Assembly: GCA_009774145.1 (NCBI GenBank)
Contig: VSND01000121.1
Span: 1-6,451 of the forward strand
Length of the DNA stretch: 6,451 bases
Direction: 5' to 3'
From: Lachnospiraceae bacterium
GTDB taxonomy: Bacteria; Bacillota; Clostridia; Lachnospirales; Lachnospiraceae
Part shown: in pieces, positions 4,543 through 6,451 of the stretch
How positions within the stretch are numbered: the first letter of the stretch is position 1
How the letters are laid out: the number at the start of each line of letters is the position of its first letter
Made by a program: the position numbers and the translations under genes
Notes under the pieces: generated by a model
Seen by the model: the letters and a program-made list of their open reading frames with translations, nothing else
Database searches by the model: none
What the model was told of the DNA's origin: nothing

Positions 4543-4827
4543 TCAATGTAATCTTGCCGCTATCGTCAAATAGATAAATAAAGAAAAAAAAGCGAGATAC
4601 ACTGAACTTATTGCTAAAGCAGCCTTTGATATGGCATTTCTCGTTTTTTTGTTTTTTATCAAGCAGATAGCAAATACAAAACCAACAATAATCAATACGG
4701 CATACGCCGCAAAAAAGATATACACCCAAGGAGCTTCCATTCCGATTCTCAAATGCCGGATGATAAAGAAAGTCAAAGGAAGCAGGCTAACCCCCAAGGA
4801 TATTTTTTCTAAAATCTTTTCTTTCAT
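4543..4827 (-). CDS. Small three-helix membrane protein
   Basis: This 94-residue protein has three predicted membrane helices at about 9-25, 34-57 and 68-90, with lysine-rich ends and a lysine loop (KNKKTRN) between helices two and three. The start at 4827 has GGAGG five bases upstream, overlapping the stop codon of the permease gene (4840-4838), so the two are probably translationally coupled. Its place between a permease and an ABC-like protein suggests a transporter accessory or immunity subunit. I do not recognise a named family. Confidence 0.7.
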   Translation of the reverse strand: MKEKILEKISLGVSLLPLTFFIIRHLRIGMEAPWVYIFFAAYAVLIIVGFVFAICLIKNKKTRNAISKAALAISSVYLAFFSLFIYLTIAARLH

Positions 4828-4837
4828 GATCTCCTCC

Positions 4838-5308
4838 TTAACCGGCTACTATGTCAATCTTCTTCAAGCGACGTGAAGCCAGTAATATAAAAAACACGAT
4901 ATAGAAAACCACCATTGGAACCAGCGTTGTTAAGCTGTCAATCGGTAAAGTTTTCTCCTGTGATGACAAACCAAGAATTAGCTGTGAATACGGGAACATA
5001 CTGCCAAGACCCGTAATATAACATACCAATCCCGCAATACACAGACATACCGCAAGTCCAACTGGAACAGCAAAACTTCTTATTTTCATAGAAAGATAAA
5101 GCTGTACTGCCGCAACGCCAAGAGCGCTAAACCACCCCATAGAGAGCCACCAGAGCATACCTATGGGAATAGGCTGTTCAAAACGGAATCCCACTTTACC
5201 CACAATGATTATGAATATCATCAAAAGTGCCTGTGCCGTAAAAATTGACTTGGCTAACACGACCAACTTAGCGATAAAAATTACAGACCGGGGAATTGGC
5301 GTTGTCAT
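4838..5308 (-). CDS. ABC-2 type permease (lantibiotic/bacitracin-protection-like), N-terminally truncated
   Basis: The open part encodes 156 residues with four membrane helices at about 20-40, 53-73, 79-100 and 127-146. It ends with the basic stretch RRLKKIDIVAG, typical of the last cytoplasmic tail. The pattern WNSLMTTPIPRSVIFIAKL matches the region of MutE/EpiE/BcrB-like permeases where the first cytoplasmic loop (xLxxxPxxRxxxxxaK) leads into the next helix. Homology extends upstream of the ATG at 5308 to at least the HNWNSL codons, then a stop follows in frame at about 5343. The first helices and true start are missing. The family is normally about 240-250 residues. Its partner ATPase is not in the window. 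A peptide antibiotic export or immunity role is inferred from family. Confidence 0.7.
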   Translation of the reverse strand: MTTPIPRSVIFIAKLVVLAKSIFTAQALLMIFIIIVGKVGFRFEQPIPIGMLWWLSMGWFSALGVAAVQLYLSMKIRSFAVPVGLAVCLCIAGLVCYITGLGSMFPYSQLILGLSSQEKTLPIDSLTTLVPMVVFYIVFFILLASRRLKKIDIVAG

Positions 5309-5335
5309 TAAGCTGTTCCAGTTATGGTTGCAAAA
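5309..5335. other. Junction joining two truncated divergent genes
   Basis: Permease-like sequence on the minus strand and kinase-like sequence on the + strand are each cut within these bases. Neither has a ribosome binding site, start region or promoter here. The simplest explanation is deletion of the divergent centre of an ancestral locus. That centre would have held the 5' ends of both genes plus the response regulator and ATPase. An inversion breakpoint is the alternative. Confidence 0.6.
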
Positions 5336-6376
5336 ATGGCAAGATGGTATTTAGAGGACTATCCTGTTTTCGTATCTGCCCGGAGCGATGGTCTGCTGGT
5401 CCTTGGTTATCCGAAGGACAGCTACTGGAAATTATCTGTATATAAAACCATTGCAAGTATCCAAATTGATGTGATAGGGTTCATCACTGTTTTTTTTCTA
5501 AATATCGGGATTGTACTGCTGCTTTTTATCTTTAACAGCCGAAAAACAGAAAAAGCTGTCAAGCCTGTTCTTATCGGCATTGAGGAAATTGCTGCCGGTC
5601 ATAAAACGCAGCTGGCAGAGCAGGGAGAATTGTCCGAAATTAACGCAAAGCTTAACCATGTATCTAAAACACTCCAACGCCGGGATACAGCAAGGGCAAA
5701 CTGGATTAGCGGTATTTCCCATGATATACGCACCCCTCTGTCATTGGTTCTTGGGTATTCCAGCAGCCTCGAAAAAAATCACGGGCTGGACTCTGATGTT
5801 CAGGAAAAAGTGACCGAAATCCGCCAGCAGGCCGAAAAGATAAAACAGCTGATCGAAGATTTGAATTTAACCTCAAAACTGGAATACGACATGCAGCCCC
5901 TCCGCATTAGTAACATTTATCCGGCAGAACTGGCACGACAGGTTGTGTGTGAATTTCTGGACAGCAATCCTGATAAAAAATATGTTTTTGAATTTGAAGC
6001 TGAACCACAATGTGAAACGGAATTTATTCGTGGTGATGAGTTTCTTCTTAAACGGGCTGTTACAAATTTGATCCAGAACAGTATCAACCATAATGCGAAT
6101 GGCTGCGAAATTATCATTTCGGTATCATGCAGCGAAAAAGAAATATCCATCATGGTATCAGACAATGGGGTTGGCGTATCCGCCAAACAGTTGAAAGCAC
6201 TTAATTCTAAAACACATTATCTGGAAAGCACCGATAAAGCTCTGCACCTCCGGCACGGATTAGGTGTCCTATTGGTACGGCAGATTATCGAAGCTCATAA
6301 AGGCACTATGCAAATTTTAAGCGAAGAACAAAAAAGTTACGAAACCACCTTGATTTTTCCTAAGACTAATTACTAA
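5324..6376 (+). CDS. Sensor histidine kinase, N-terminally truncated
   Basis: The 350-codon frame encodes the end of an extracellular sensor domain (to about residue 48), one membrane helix (about 49-71) and a linker. A complete kinase core follows. The H-box is SGISHDIRTPLSLVLGY with His133. The N-box is NLIQNSINHN (248-257). The G1 box is SDNGVGV (279-285) and the G2 box HGLGVLLVRQI (311-321). All catalytic motifs are intact. The kinase would autophosphorylate His133 and pass phosphate to a response regulator, but none is present. The first membrane helix and most of the sensor are missing. ATGs at 5324 and 5336 lack ribosome binding sites, and an in-frame stop lies at 5306-5308. Such kinases often control peptide-antibiotic resistance transporters, matching the ABC remnants next door. 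It is probably not expressed normally. Confidence 0.8.
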   Translation: MVAKMARWYLEDYPVFVSARSDGLLVLGYPKDSYWKLSVYKTIASIQIDVIGFITVFFLNIGIVLLLFIFNSRKTEKAVKPVLIGIEEIAAGHKTQLAEQGELSEINAKLNHVSKTLQRRDTARANWISGISHDIRTPLSLVLGYSSSLEKNHGLDSDVQEKVTEIRQQAEKIKQLIEDLNLTSKLEYDMQPLRISNIYPAELARQVVCEFLDSNPDKKYVFEFEAEPQCETEFIRGDEFLLKRAVTNLIQNSINHNANGCEIIISVSCSEKEISIMVSDNGVGVSAKQLKALNSKTHYLESTDKALHLRHGLGVLLVRQIIEAHKGTMQILSEEQKSYETTLIFPKTNY

Positions 6377-6413
6377 CTGGAGAGTAAAAAGTTTTAATAA
6401 AAAAGAATAACCC

Positions 6414-6447
6414 TTTTATGGCATTTTATGGTATCTTTAAGTTACCA
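6414..6447 (+). promoter_or_regulatory. Operator-like repeats after the kinase gene
   Basis: TTTTATGG occurs twice (6414-6421 and 6424-6431). It is followed by a near-palindrome (6429-6447) with half-sites TGGTA/TACCA and CTT/AAG; only three positions, including the centre, break the symmetry. The stretch is AT-rich, with no clear promoter before the window ends. It could be a regulator binding site for a gene beyond the window; this is weakly supported. Confidence 0.25.
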
Positions 6448-6451
6448 ATAC

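Noticed and set aside
5309..5335. Intact promoter region between divergent genes
   Set aside because: There is no -35/-10 pair or ribosome binding site on either strand, and protein homology runs right up to the junction from both sides.
5511..5813. Frame inside the kinase gene in another register
   Set aside because: The kinase frame carries all expected motifs over the same bases.

Overview
The window looks like accessory DNA from a gut-type Firmicute, most likely a clostridial (Lachnospiraceae-like) genome. The reasons are strong AGGAGG-type ribosome binding sites, small genes of the kind carried by clostridial conjugative elements, a holin-like type I toxin, and the remains of a lantibiotic/bacitracin-type ABC transporter and sensor-kinase locus. 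This assignment is inference; no rRNA or core gene is present to confirm it. Much of the DNA is a patchwork of truncated genes and junctions.

Layout. (1) 1-620: a ribbon-helix-helix DNA-binding protein (140-361, +), followed by a non-coding stretch with nested inverted repeats (433-516) and a probable terminator (571-618). (2) 730-1070: a compact type I toxin-antitoxin-like module. A 30-residue membrane peptide (848-940, -) is driven by a near-consensus promoter (1040-1068). It is flanked by an imperfect inverted repeat (768-795 and 1003-1032) whose two arms begin at the predicted start sites of the toxin mRNA and of a convergent antisense RNA. The toxin leader has four alternating CCCTCC/GGAGGG elements that can hide or release its ribosome binding site. 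(3) 1130-2228: conjugative-element cargo on the minus strand, with one intact small gene (1130-1477) and a gene fragment truncated at both ends (within 1527-2228). A + strand remnant of a second ribbon-helix-helix gene lies between them. (4) 2237-2410: a small excisionase-like helix-turn-helix gene that begins at a junction. (5) 2463-3731: a complete minus-strand operon with promoter, Rpn/PD-(D/E)XK-type nuclease-like protein, 55-residue zinc-ribbon protein and terminator. (6) 3737-6376: a dismantled resistance-type locus. Minus-strand genes encode a truncated ABC permease, a three-helix membrane protein, an ABC-ATPase-like protein with no P-loop, and a frameshifted exported protein. A divergent + strand sensor kinase has lost its N-terminus. 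The permease and the kinase are both cut at the same place (about 5309-5335), so the shared divergent centre has probably been deleted.

How it works together. Regions 1-3 appear to be parts of an integrated conjugative or mobilizable element, with the toxin module as a plausible stability function. The nuclease/zinc-ribbon operon is self-contained and looks functional. The ABC/kinase locus has lost its promoters, its response regulator and its true ATPase from this window, and is probably inactive. The most interesting unit is the toxin module at 730-1070, because its RNA architecture can be read directly from the sequence.
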